A DNA stretch of 64,000 nucleotides from Clavulina sp. PMI_390 (Eukaryota; Basidiomycota; Agaricomycetes; Cantharellales; Hydnaceae): NCBI GenBank assembly GCA_015039315.1, contig WIDE01000015.1, positions 130,836 through 194,835 on the forward strand. The letters run 5' to 3'. Made by a program: the position numbers and the translations under genes. Shown piece after piece: positions 34,597 through 45,541 of this stretch. The notes below the pieces were generated by a model, which had not been told where the DNA came from, made no database searches, and saw only the letters and a program-made list of their open reading frames with translations. The first letter of the stretch is position 1. Every line of letters begins with the position of its first letter.

Positions 34597-35689
34597 ATGA
34601 TTATCGCAACCACAAGCCGTTCGGTGTCCTTATCACTGAGAACGATCCCACGCCAAAGTCATAGCGTCTTGCTGAAACCGACCGCTCGACGTTTCTTGTC
34701 AACTCAACCCCAGGCTTACCTTGAGCCCATCAAGTCTGGTATTGTAGCCATCACGCTTGACCGTCCCAAGGCGAAAAATGCCATCTCGATGCAACTTTTA
34801 AGAGAGTTGGAAGAGTGCATCGATGTTGCAGGAAGCGATAAATCGTGAGTCTCATTTTCAATGGACAAGAGTTTCTCATTCTGACTCCGGCTGTTGGTCG
34901 GTTTGATTCACGCCAAAGTCTGCGCGCTTTAATACTGCGCTCCTCGGAGAAGGGCTCGTTCTGCGCGGGTGCTGACCTTGCCGAGCGCCGTACCATGTCT
35001 CCTACCCAAGTAGACACCTTCCTGTCTGACCTTCGGCGCACCTTGACTATGCTCGAGGAATTCCGCATGCCGACTATAGCAGCAATCGATGGCCCTGCTC
35101 TTGGAGGTGGTCTTGAGCTTGCTCTGGCGGTCGATCTGCGCGTCGCAGGGTCGGATGTGACTAAGATTGGCCTGCCTGAGACGAAGCTGGGTATCATTCC
35201 AGGTGCTGGAGGGACCCAACGAGCAGCCAGGCTTTTGGGTACCGCAAAGGCTAAGGACCTGATATTCACGGGGAGGATGATGACTGCCCAGGAGGCATTT
35301 GACTTTGGTAAACAGCGCTGCTTGACATTGGGTGATTGGCCACTGACCTACCATTTCCATTCACCATCTAATACAGGACTCCTCAACTATGTGGCTGAAT
35401 CCGGAACTAGTGCCTTTGAACGAGCGCTGAAACTCGCCGAGCAAGTAGCAACCAGTGGTAAGTCCTCCTTATCAGTGGGAGATTGTCTGCTCACTTCGCT
35501 TCGTTGCTTCAAGCTCCTCTTGCCCTCCGTGCCGCAAAAATGGCAATATCTAGAGCAGAAGAGGTTCCTCTCGAGATCGGCCTTGACTTTGAGCGAGCAT
35601 GCTACGCCCCACTGCTCAAGAGCAAAGATCGAGTGGAGGCCCTGGAGGCATTCAAAGAGAAACGAGCACCAGTATTTTTGGGAGAGTGA
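34597..35689 (+). CDS. mitochondrial enoyl-CoA hydratase, AUH-like
   Basis: Four exons: 34597-34844, 34919-35307, 35377-35457, 35514-35689; 297 residues. The N-terminus is Arg/Ser-rich without acidic residues (MIIATTSRSVSLSLR.., ARRFLSTQ), a likely mitochondrial presequence. The crotonase fold follows: ITLDRPKAKNAIS, FCAGADLAERR, AAIDGPALGGGLELALAVD (oxyanion region), LPETKLGIIPGAGGTQR with the catalytic Glu, and FGLLNYVAES. The C-terminal FERACYAPLLKSKDRVEAL.. is typical of AUH-type hydratases, which in animals act as 3-methylglutaconyl-CoA hydratase in leucine breakdown. Substrate is inferred from similarity. Convergent with eIF3d, 178 bases between stops. Confidence 0.9.
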
Positions 35690-35867
35690 TGATACACACA
35701 TCCTGCTAATAAATTCACATGCCTACTGTATGCTTCTTCAAGTGCTCGCCTCACGGTCAGGCTTTATGAAGCTCCTAATGGCATGATGGTAGATTGAACA
35801 TTGCAGACAAGGATGGTCTACGTTTTCAGGATATACACGACAGGTACACAAAGCGATAGGCTTTGCT

Positions 35868-38183
35868 CTACTCATCAGCCTCGTCGCCGTCCCCTCCCTC
35901 GGGTTCATATGCATCTTCGTCTCCGAATGTTCCAGGTGGAACGGAGTAGAGACGGATGACAGGCTAAGTTCCCAATCGACAATATCAGCACGCGGATTTA
36001 CGAAGCCCGTAAAAGCAAACAAGGGCGTACCTTGTTCGGGTCCTTAACAAGAAGGTACTTGCCCTCAGGCTGGGCCATGCAAAGGTCAGCAATGGTACGA
36101 ACAATGCCCCATCCGTTCGCAAGCGAAACATTGAGCTGGCCCGCAAAATCCTTGGGGCGAACAGTCTGAGTGCTGAGGATGACATGCTTGCCAGTCTCTC
36201 GCGGGTTTGCACGCGAGACATAGCTAATAGTTTGGTAAAAGGAGGTCAGATATTCTCTCTAGGAGTAGGAGGCAACCAACTTTATACGACATACCCAATC
36301 TTCATGGCATCGGCGCCAGCTAAGATGCTTCCAACAACCCACTTCGCCAACTTGGCGCTATTGTTCCTCATTTCCGTACTGACGACTGCACCACGCTGGC
36401 TGTCCAACTTGGTCCTCCAATCAGGTGCATTTCCGGCTCCTTGAGCTCGGGAATCGAACTCGAAGAGGGTCTTGAGAGTCAAGAATTGTTCCTTGCCCTT
36501 TACGGGCTTGCCGCCTGGGGCCTCGGGACGCGTGAATGCATCAACTTGGGTGCGAAGGGCGAGCTTGATAGGTGATTCATCCTCCTCGATCGATAAATCG
36601 AACAGGCGATAGCGGTAGGCACAAGAAGCGAGCGGCTCTCTCTGGTCTGGGCTATGGAAGGGGTTGGCAGGATTCTCCATCTTGAAGGATTTGTTCTCCA
36701 CAACGGATTGGAAGGAGAAGTTGTGATCGACGAAAGTTGCTTCTAAGGAGAGGGAGCCTGGCGCGTTGATAGCATCTTTTTCACCTGTTTCCATGGGTGG
36801 ATCGGCGGCGTTCTCGTTCACAGTGACGTAGTCTATTGACAATCACCTCATCGTGAGGCCCAGTCGTTCACTTAACCGTTGAACATGAAACTCACCGAAT
36901 GCACCATCATCCCGCTTGTCAAAGTAAAGCTGATTTCCTTCACGGACAATTACGATGTCCCACGAGTAAACGGACCGAGGAGCTGTCATAAGAAGGCTGA
37001 GAACGTTATCAGTAGCGAAGACGGTCGCCTTGTTCTCGGTGGCAAGCTAAAAGCGTCCCACTATGAATTTCCGCTGTACGATCGAGGAAGAAGCTGGTTA
37101 CCCACCTGTTGAATGATAATATCATCAGAAGTGGTGGGATTGTAACGAATCCGATCCATGATCTGTAGCGGTTTCTCCGCTTTGGTAGTGATTCGATCGT
37201 ACGCTTTGTCATAGAGGTAGAGCTTTCCATGCGTTGAGCTACGCCAATAGTTGAGATCAGAAATATCGTCCTAGATAATAACTGGGGCCGAAAACTCACA
37301 GTGTTTCTGGCTCCTTCACCTCAAGTCTTAGTTTTGACAAACGATTGAACTCAATTTCTTCCAAAAGAGGCCACTCCGGATTTATCGTTACTGAAGATTC
37401 GCGCACACGGGAAGGCTGTCGAGGCGCGCTGTCAGGAAGTGATCTAGTGAAACTATACAGTACCAGAGACTGACCTTATCCCAATCTCTCCAGCCTCGAC
37501 CACCACCTCCCCTGCCCATTTGAGGCCTCGATCCCCCTCTTCCAGTAGCAGAAGGGTAGCCACGCGTCGCAGCACCGCGGCCAGCACCAGTACGGCCAGC
37601 GCCGCCAAGGCCACCTCTGCCTGCCCCACCAGCGCCGCCCCGGCCACCACGAGACATAGCTCCACCGCGACGAGGAGCAGTTGCTTTCGAGTCCACAACG
37701 GAGAAGGTGGCTTCGTCCTCAACATGGAAATAATTGAATGTGTTGGTCGCACCAGCACCGTAGGCTTGCGGCTGCGAACGACCACCGGCACCAGCGTATC
37801 GAGGTGTAAAACCGGTTCCCGCGCGACCACCCGCAGCTCCGCCAGTACCAGATGTCCCAACGGCGGCTGTGCGCCCATCGCCTAGCTCATTCCAATCGGC
37901 GATCCGACCAAGTTTGTCAGATTTTGAGTACGGCGCATAGGGAATGCTGAAATCGCAATGTCCCAGTCATGTCCCCCGTATCCAAAGTAACAGTAGCCAT
38001 AAAGCGATCAGGACCAGACATGAAGAATGAGAAGCACGGAAAGAATTTTATGGATGAGGGCCGCTGGCTGCTTTCATAACACTTGACTACGCACTCTTTG
38101 AACTGCTCAGACACATGAGATGTAGAGGGTCCCCATATTTTACCCGATTCCTGAATATTGGATGGCAGCTGGAAGGATGCCAT
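35868..38183 (-). CDS. eIF3d: translation initiation factor eIF3 subunit d
   Basis: Eight exons: 38183-38095, 37946-37475, 37415-37320, 37270-37106, 37046-36896, 36832-36295, 36223-36031, 35963-35868; 599 residues. Starts [20 protein letters not shown] and continues [20 protein letters not shown], the family start. An RGG/Gly-Arg-rich segment (about residues 100-185) precedes the cap-binding-type core: [77 protein letters not shown] and an acidic end. eIF3d is part of the eIF3 complex and can bind mRNA caps. Intron 3 is only 49 bases (37271-37319). Its ATG lies 88 bases from that of ist3. Confidence 0.95.
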
Positions 38184-38271
38184 TTTTCTTGCGAGGTATG
38201 AGGAGAAGTCAACAAACACAAAGAGCCTCGCTGTCCACACGACCACACACCACCTTTCCGTTCTTGCGAGG
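38184..38271. promoter_or_regulatory. 88-base shared promoter region, eIF3d / ist3
   Basis: The smallest divergent start-to-start spacing in the window. It must hold both 5' UTRs and promoters unless transcripts overlap. AC-rich; no TATA box seen. Confidence 0.6.
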
Positions 38272-39626
38272 ATGAATCGAGTCAAAGAGATTGAGCGAAT
38301 TAACAACCTTGAACTCCAAATGGGTGGGAATGGAGTATCAGGTAGCTGGCATGATGAATATAGAGGTGCTTTCCAATTTCTTGAATCGCCTCTAGAGCAT
38401 GAACTTGACTCAGCCATATTTCATTCTGTGTAGACTCTGCATACATCTACATTGGAGGTCTACCAGACGGTATAACGGAGGGAGACTTGATTACAATCTG
38501 TTCTCAGTTGGTCTTCCTTGCTCCCTATTCTGTGACACGCTGAAGTCACCTTTCACTCAACTTGATCTAGGTTTGGCGAAATTTCAGACGTCAATATGCC
38601 TCGAGATAAAGATACCGGGAAGACACGTGGATTTGGCTTCGTTATGTATGAGGATCAGCGGTCTACCGTGCTAGCCGTTGATAATCTCAATGGAGGCAAG
38701 GTCGTTGACCGCATCATTCGCGTTGATCATGTCAAGAACTACAAGCAGCCTAAAGTCATGAACGACGAGGGAGAAATGATTGAGAGGGACGAGCAAAGCT
38801 TGAATGCTGTCCCTCACCTTATTCGAGGTACGCATCGTTCGTCAAAATCCTGAAAACTAACATGCTTACGACCCCTCACAAACCCTACAGATGGCTACGT
38901 CTCAGACGATGGTGTGTCTATTGAGCATTGGCGCTTCGAACCTTTTTATCTTACCTCCAGTGCTTAGGGACCGTCTCTGACGCGCCTGACATTGATCCTG
39001 AGGACCCAATGGCGGCATACCTCCTGCAGAAGCGGAAGGAGGAGAAAGGCAAATCCAAGAAGCGGAGGCGCGAAGACGAGACTCCTGAGGAGCGTCGTGC
39101 TAGGAAAGAACGCAAAAGAGCAAAAAAGGATGCGAAAGCACGAGCCCTTGGGGACTCGCGTCCCCAAGCTGGGAGCTCTCGTGCCATTGAAGATGACCAT
39201 CGTAGTCGGCGACGTGATGACGACCGTTATGGTGGTGGCCGCAGTGCTCATGAGCCATCTCGGTCTGACCGTCGACGTGATTCTCGAACACCTCCGAATC
39301 GTGGTGGTGATTCTGGACGGCGCAATACCGATAACACACCTCCCCGGCGCGCCAACCGCTCCCCGGATGCCACTCCTCCGCGTCGTTCTGATCGTCCAGC
39401 CTCTGCGACTCCACCTCGTCAAAGGGAATCAACAGACAGGCCACCACGAGGCGACCGACCTTCAAACCGGGGCTCAGGACGAGACGAATACTCCTCTCGC
39501 ACTAATAGAGATCACGATGCTGGGCGAAGGAGTGATTATGATCGTCGTGGAGACGATCGGTATAGCAGTCGTGATTATGGGAGGAGCTCAGATCGAGATC
39601 GACCTCGACGCGATGACCGAGACTAA
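38272..39626 (+). CDS. ist3: spliceosomal RNA-binding protein Ist3/RBMX2 (RES complex)
   Basis: Five exons: 38272-38365, 38434-38506, 38571-38827, 38891-38911, 38968-39626; 367 residues. Starts MNRVKEIERINNLELQMG and SWHDEYRDSAYIYIGGLPDG: a short N-terminal helix, then a single RRM with RNP2 (IYIGGL) and RNP1 (RGFGFVMY). EDQRSTVLAVDNLNGGKV and IRVDHVKNY are the signature C-terminal part that contacts Pml1 and Bud13 in yeast. The rest is a basic, Arg/Asp/Ser-rich tail, longer than in yeast. The RES complex aids splicing and nuclear retention of pre-mRNA. Exon 4 is a 21-base microexon (DGYVSDDG). Confidence 0.92.
38891..38911 (+). other. 21-base microexon of ist3
   Basis: Flanked by CCTACAG on the left and GTGTGT on the right; both joins keep phase 1. 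It encodes GYVSDD plus split codons. Confidence 0.7.
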
Positions 39627-40048
39627 AAGTATGGCCTTTTCGGTGGAGGCCGTGGAGCTTTAAAATCTCCTCGAATTCCTATAATCAAATGATTCGTTAG
39701 TCATAGCTGAATGCAATTTGGCTTTGGGCTCATCCATCAAGAGGCCCCGTCTGTGTGAGGAATACACACTGAAACCACGGTGCTTGGTGCTTTGAACAAC
39801 CTATTACAATAACACTCGCTTTATATATACTCGAGTATGCCACGACAAGTCAAATCATTCTGTCGCACTACACAAGTGCTGGTCGAAATAGTGGTGATTT
39901 CCTATTTGGGCTGCTTTACACATCACACAACAGCGCACGCCGTCGGCCCACACTGAGCATTGAGAAGCAGTTGCGGACATACAGACTCTGTATCAGTATA
40001 CGTGCTATCCACGCGAAGGACCTTAGCGAAGGCATCTTCCTATAAGGA
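39627..40048. other. ist3 3' UTR / upstream region of the next gene
   Basis: Two genes on the same strand. TTTATATATACTCGAG near 39819-39834 is an AT-rich TATA-like stretch. No gene seen. Confidence 0.45.
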
Positions 40049-41601
40049 ATGTCGTTTGCGCATGCTCCCGTCATCAAAGGTAACGCGCGGTCTTATGGGT
40101 TCCTCTTCGCAGTATAACAGCATTCATCCCCGTTCTTTCGCTGTCTCGGCCCAGCTCTTATGATAGGCCTGGGGGTCTCTTCACTTCTACTGTCTATTTC
40201 TGATGCCAAGCATTACGCGCATGTACAACTAAGACCTCACATTTCTCGTGACCACCAGGTTAGAGAATTTCAGTAGTCATGCTTTCGCCATCTCACATAT
40301 CAGCCCATCATTCTAGTATTGGAGGCTCTTCTTCTACCAGCTGGCATTCACAAATTCTAGCGATTTATTCCTCTCAGAACTATTGCTTTACCATATTGGC
40401 ATCCCTGTTGAGCGAGCATTCGGCTCCCTAAAATGTGAGCCGTTCCGCACATTCAAGTGAATTTCATACTACCGACAGACTCACGAATACATGTGTGTAG
40501 TCGCTGTAGGTTGTGTCAACCCTACCACTCCGATCTCCACTAACAGTCCACCACCAGTCCTTCGCGCTAGTGTCATCATTGCTCTCAACTTTATTCATAT
40601 TCACCTCGCTTATTGCTTTCAATCGGATCGGCTTGAATCATATTCCCGCGGGTCCGACTGCTCTGATACTCAGGTCCGTATTGATACCTATGGTCTAGTG
40701 AATTGAGCACTCAAGTTTATCTCTACAGCATTGTTTACCAGTACCACAGAACCACCCCTACCACATATACCTTTCGCATTAGCAAAATTGACTTCTCCAA
40801 CAAAATATTCTACTACATCCTTGCATTCCAGGTCAGCACCGGTAGTTGTTGGCATATGTACTCGGTATGAGACTCATGTACTATGGAACAGCTCGCTCTT
40901 TCGTGGCCGCCAGAGACTGCGCTTACTAGTGCCATTGGATTACTATCAGGAGCCCTCTACCGGTCGGACATGTTGGGTTTGAACTCGTTCCGCCTTTCAC
41001 CAACCTTTCAATCACTCGCAATTCGCGTTGTCGGGCCATATATGGGAAATCTTCAACCCCCAGTGCGACGAAATCAAGCCCTCCCTGATCCCTTTGTCCG
41101 GTATACCAGGCCAGGTAGTACAGCCCACCTCAGCCAGGGACTCCAAATGGCATGGGGTGTCCCTTACTCCGTCACTCTGGCGCGCAGAGAAGATCTACCG
41201 GTGACAACAGCTCCAACACGTCCTCCACGAGGTTCCGCTCGTGCGTCCAGGTCGGCTGGTGCAGCACCAAACGGAGGTGGCCTGAACGTGGATACGACGA
41301 ACGCTACAAATACGGTATCACCTACAGACGATCTCGATCCTGCTCCGCGATCATCAGTGCTGAATCAGTTTGTTCGCTCGGTGGTTGGTTCCCCTGGGGC
41401 TGCGAGGGTTGTCTCAGAAGACGAGATTGCACAACTAAGCACAATGTTCCCTGATGTACAGCGGGAGCGAATAGTGAGCTCGTTACAACGAAGGTAAAGT
41501 GCCTTCAGTGTTCCTGCGACTCATGGGACTGACTTCAAGTGATTATCCACAGTCCGAATATGCAAGCTGCAGTAGAGACCATTTTAAGAGGAGAGTCATA
41601 G
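40049..41601 (+). CDS. UBAC2/Dsc2-like rhomboid-fold membrane protein with CUE/UBA domain
   Basis: Seven exons: 40049-40079, 40167-40258, 40317-40434, 40547-40673, 40729-40831, 40892-41493, 41553-41601; 373 residues. Starts MSFAHAPVIKGLGVSSLLL. Rhomboid-like features: KHYAHVQLRPHISRDHQYW, RLFFYQLAFTNSSDLFLSEL, IPVERAFGSLK, LNHIPAGPTALIL, KIDFSNKIFYYILAFQ and GLLSGALYRSD. The Ser/His pair of active rhomboids is not evident, so it is probably a pseudoprotease. After a Pro/Ser/Thr/Ala-rich linker the end (EIAQLSTMFPDVQRERIVSS, then PNMQAAVETILRG) is a ubiquitin-binding CUE/UBA fold with the MFP motif. Family members work in ER or Golgi ubiquitin-ligase complexes. The join of exons 3 and 4 is the least certain. 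Confidence 0.8.
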
Positions 41602-41732
41602 CGCTTCTCAGGTATCAATGGCACGATGAGCTGTACGGTACATGCACGAACTATTAATGAAACGAGAAAAGTATCGAAAGCACGAAGCAGAAAGCATATG
41701 TGGTATACAACTTGGCAAGGTGATACGTTGGA

Positions 41733-44700
41733 TCAATGGGCAGTGCCAGTGTTGCCGTTCACTGACGTTGTCGAAGCTGGTGGTGCGAGTGAGGAAGAGC
41801 CCCCTGCCGCCCCATGGGAGTTTTGGAAGCCAAACCCGGAGAGAGAGAAGCGGTTACGCCCATGTCCACTTCTTCCACTAAATGTACCGCTACCATTACT
41901 CGCTGAAGCGAGGAGGGGAATGCCTGTTGGCCCTCCGATCCGCACGTTCTCCAAGTCACGCATCATCATGCTGAGTCGATTAGATACGTTTACCGCGTGG
42001 AGACGATCACGGATGTGTGTGCTCATACTTCCCATATTCGCACCCACACCTCGATACAACCCTGTTGTGGATACTCCGGCGGAGTCTGTGAAACTTGTCG
42101 AACCGCTTGTCGCAGATGGGGTTCCCGGCTCTGTGTTGGCAACGCTTTCCATAGGAGTTCTAAAGTCAAAGTCGCGTTCGAATTGTGCCCAGTCGGAGCG
42201 CTGAGCTAGATAGGGCTTGAGCAGGCCAGGCTCGATCCGGCCGAGATAATTCTCGGTGATGTACGATTTTAGGATGTCAGGTTGGATCAGGAAGATGTTG
42301 CCGAGTTGACGAAGGAACTCGAAGCGCTCAGAGAGGGCAGGATAACCGAAGGAAACAACGGTGTCCTGATATGATTTGAGGTCCCTATGGATGATCCCAG
42401 TGAATATGCGAGACAGGAAATATGATAGGGTAAACACACTTTGTCAGCACCAATCCTCCATTCGCGCTGACTGGGAACTTCTTGAGATGATCGAGTAATA
42501 GGCTATGGCCGATGCAATTGACAATGAGAAGCTTATCCCAATACAGCTTCACAAACTCACGTGTGGAAGGCAACACCGATCGTTGTTAGGAACATCTCAA
42601 GATTCTTTCCGCTCATATTCTCCTTTGCCACGTCGCGAACTTTGTCGAGCATCTCACAACATGTCTCACAAGGTTCCGTGTTCATACGAGAGAAGGCGAG
42701 ATCATCATTCTTGGGCTTGAAGTCATTTTTCTTCTGTTTGGTCAGCTGGGATCCCAACCAGGCAATTATTGCTGAACAAACGTAGTGAGTGAAATAGATA
42801 TCTGATCGCGGAAAGACAAACTTACCATCTGTGACACGCTGTAGCATTCCGCTTGACCCTCCTTCGACCCGCGAAAGCGTTTGGTTGTGGAAGATGCTCA
42901 TCTCCCTCCGTACAGTGACCGAGGTATTGGCGAGTGGCAGGAGAGCAATGCTGGTGTATTGCTGCCACAAATGGCAGATCATGTCAATCTCCTTGAGAGT
43001 TCGAATTGGCTGCAGATCAGGTTCTAGTCTAGTATCGCGCGATTCCATCAAGGTCGTCGCTCTAAGTCGCTTCGTTGGTTTCCAGATTTCAGCAACTTGA
43101 GAAGGCGATAGGCTTACGATTCGATCGAGCATTCTATGTATCCTTTGGCGATCGTGTCCTCGAGGACTTTCATGAGGGCTGAGATATTTTTTGGCCTATT
43201 AAATGAATGTCAGTGCTTCATGAATCACGCAATGTTCACCAAAGGCATACATGTCAGAAGGAGCGCTCAATTCTACGCAGCGTCCAACCGCCTCCGCGTG
43301 CCAGGTTAACAGCCTTTCGGCTACATCAATGCTCAACCTACCCTCTTCCTCCGTCGGCAAGTCGACCTTGTCCTTCTCCGCGATAGCGGGTTGTACGGGC
43401 GCTGCAGGAGCGGTAACCCCAGCCGCACCTCGAATACGTCCTGAAATATTCATGAAGGCGGCCGAAGCTGCGGCCGAAGCAGCCGCACCCGCACTCGCCG
43501 CAGTGGCAGTGGTTGCGGGGGAAGCGCCAGTGAGGAGGGCAAGACGGTCGAACAGGTTGGTCGATTTGGCCTTCATAGCGAATTCCTAGGAATGACACTC
43601 AGCTGGTCAGCAAAACCTGCCAATAGCATCCAGCGATGAGTGAAACTAACGTGGAACTTGTTGAACCGCTCCAAAGACTGTGAATACAACTCGCCCAGCA
43701 TCCTTGTCTCTTTCTCAATATACTTGACTCCTTCGCTATATGGAAGGAATAGCTCCTCCATCGCGGTCTCCAGCATGGTTGCAATCGCAACCGTCGGATT
43801 AGAACTTGTTGCATTCGCTAATTCGAGAGATCTTGCATCGGCTGGCCGGGTCACCGTGGTTGAAAAGTCGTAGGCCTTGAGGTCCTCCACAAGTTTGTGA
43901 GTGCTGACGTGGGCAAGCTGGAGGACTCGTAGATAGGAGAGGGTTGATTGGGATTGTGCTTGGCTCAAGAGTTGCTCAAGATATGGTTGTATCTAAGAAT
44001 GCGAGTCATTACGGTTGTTTCAATTGATGCCAAACGAAGAGACGACTTGCTGATTGGGCAAACACTCGTTGCAAGAACACTTGCATGACGACAGGGGGGT
44101 TGGGGAATACTGCTTGGATAATGCGATACTCTTGGTCAACAGTATAGCGAATTTCACCAAAAAGCTTGGTGAGTCCTGGCTCATCTTTGGGTACAGGGGC
44201 GTTGGGGTCTTCTAGGGAGGACCACCTGGGATCCGAGAAATTAGAGTAGATTCTCCATGATCCCGGTATGCACGCACATTTCGCTTGTTTCCAGAGTGCC
44301 CATTTCCGCCATTTGCGCCTTGGAGATGAAGAAATCATGCTGGTTCACGTAGATCTGGACACATGAAGCTCCTCCGTTGAAATCGATGAGAGTTTGGGCA
44401 CAATGCTAGATAATCTGGTGTGAACAAGAGGCTACGACGGGCCAATATGGAATTGGGCTTACCCCCATCATGTTTGGATCACCTTTGCGGTACGACTTGT
44501 CAAACAATCGAAGCATGTCTTTCTCAAATTGTTCACAGTATTTGTCAATCCTCTCTCGAGTCTTAGAGATTGTGTTAGATGCAAGCTAGTCTGAGGAGCT
44601 AATCAGACGCACCTGCTCAGCGTCCGGAAGATCAACCTCTTTGGCGACTGTCAGTAGTCGTCGGAGAGTGGTGGCGACCTGGCGTCGTCCTGCTTTCCCG

Positions 44701-45427
44701 CCATCCTTTCTCAGGGAATCAAGACGCTGGGTATCTCCCTTAGAGAATTGGTTGTAGTAGTCGATGAGATCATGTGCTGCTTGCGCACGCTGTCTCGAAA
44801 CATGAATGGACTCAAGTTGCTCGCCTAGACAAAGAAATGAACACCTATACTTGGTATCGTTGGGTAGAACACACCTATTCTGACAGCGCTTTTTCCAACT
44901 TGTCCTATTGAGGACTCCATTTTATTGAAAGTCTTGTTCACATCCTGTGGATACGCGTCAGAAGAGTAACGGGATCGGCATTAGAGTTCAGCGCGAACCT
45001 CAAAGCCCGTATTGAGCTGTGTCAAACGCCTTGAAAAGTCGCGTTCTGCCGACCTCAGGCTATTCTCCAGGGACTCCTTCCTCTCCTGGACATCCTTGCG
45101 GATTTCTAGTAACCTCTCGACGGAGTGCTCAAATGTTCTGATGAATGGTGCTGGATCGAATGCTATGAGACGTGTTTTTGAGTTGCTAAGCGTGATTTCG
45201 ATGACATTCTGAGCAGCTCACGACCGTTATCGTCTTTGGACTGTGTGATGAGCTTGTCAGAGATTGCAGTGATGAATTCGAGGACGTCAAAGTTGTCCTA
45301 GTAGCAGAAGGTAGAATGAGAAAGCAAGTCGGGCTTCAGGTAGAGGCTGTGAATTCGGGCGTGCCTCAAAGTGTTTGATCTCGAGGAGTTCCTCGAGTGC
45401 GGGGTCGGGAGCGTAGAGGGAGGTCAT
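41733..45427 (-). CDS. sec10: exocyst subunit Sec10 (EXOC5)
   Basis: Fifteen exons: 45427-45365, 45297-45222, 45162-44999, 44944-44875, 44824-44613, 44561-44463, 44405-44278, 44225-44051, 43992-43651, 43585-43251, 43195-43118, 43061-42826, 42771-42561, 42502-42440, 42384-41733; 967 residues. The N-terminal coiled coil (FDPAPFIRTFEHSVERLLEI; EQLESIHVSRQRAQAAHDLI) and the late block (TKQKKNDFKPKNDDLA, CETCCEMLDKVRDVAKENMS, TTIGVAFHT) are characteristic of Sec10. It is part of the exocyst tether for secretory vesicles. The protein is longer than animal EXOC5, with an Ala-rich insert around residues 460-490 and a Ser/Thr/Gly-rich C-terminal tail. Introns 1 and 8 need GC donors. Divergent from rix1, 114 bases between ATGs. 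Confidence 0.9.
43993..44050 (-). other. GC-AG intron 8 of sec10
   Basis: Donor CAATCA|GCAAGT, acceptor TTCTTAG. It gives FAQS-IQPYLEQLLSQ in phase 0; the GT four bases downstream does not keep frame. Confidence 0.8.
45298..45364 (-). other. GC-AG intron 1 of sec10
   Basis: Donor TTTGAG|GCACGC, acceptor CTACTAG. No GT lies nearby that would keep phase; this join gives IKHFE-DNFDVLEFI. Confidence 0.65.
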
Positions 45428-45541
45428 CGGCGGGCGCTTAGGTGTGACATGGACGAAAAAGGCAAGTCGATTTTTTGACGATCTTCGGCTTCGAACACCT
45501 GCGTTCGAGCGTCTCAGCGGTTTTCATCGTCGCCGCACGCG
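45428..45541. promoter_or_regulatory. 114-base shared promoter region, sec10 / rix1
   Basis: Divergent start codons 114 bases apart; contains CGATTTTTTGACGATC and GC-rich sequence, no TATA box. Confidence 0.6.

Noticed and set aside
36440..36465. tRNA B-box-like sequence GTTCGATTCCC on the minus strand
   Set aside because: It lies inside the eIF3d coding frame (FEFDSRAQ) and has no A box or cloverleaf around it.
37453..37878. Gly/Ala/Val-rich frames on both strands around 37.5-37.9 kb
   Set aside because: They are shadows of the Gly-Arg-rich segment of eIF3d; GC-rich repeats keep other frames open.
38992..39663. 223-codon plus-strand ORF overlapping the ist3 tail
   Set aside because: It is a frame-shifted reading of the repetitive Arg/Asp/Ser codons of ist3 and lacks any domain.
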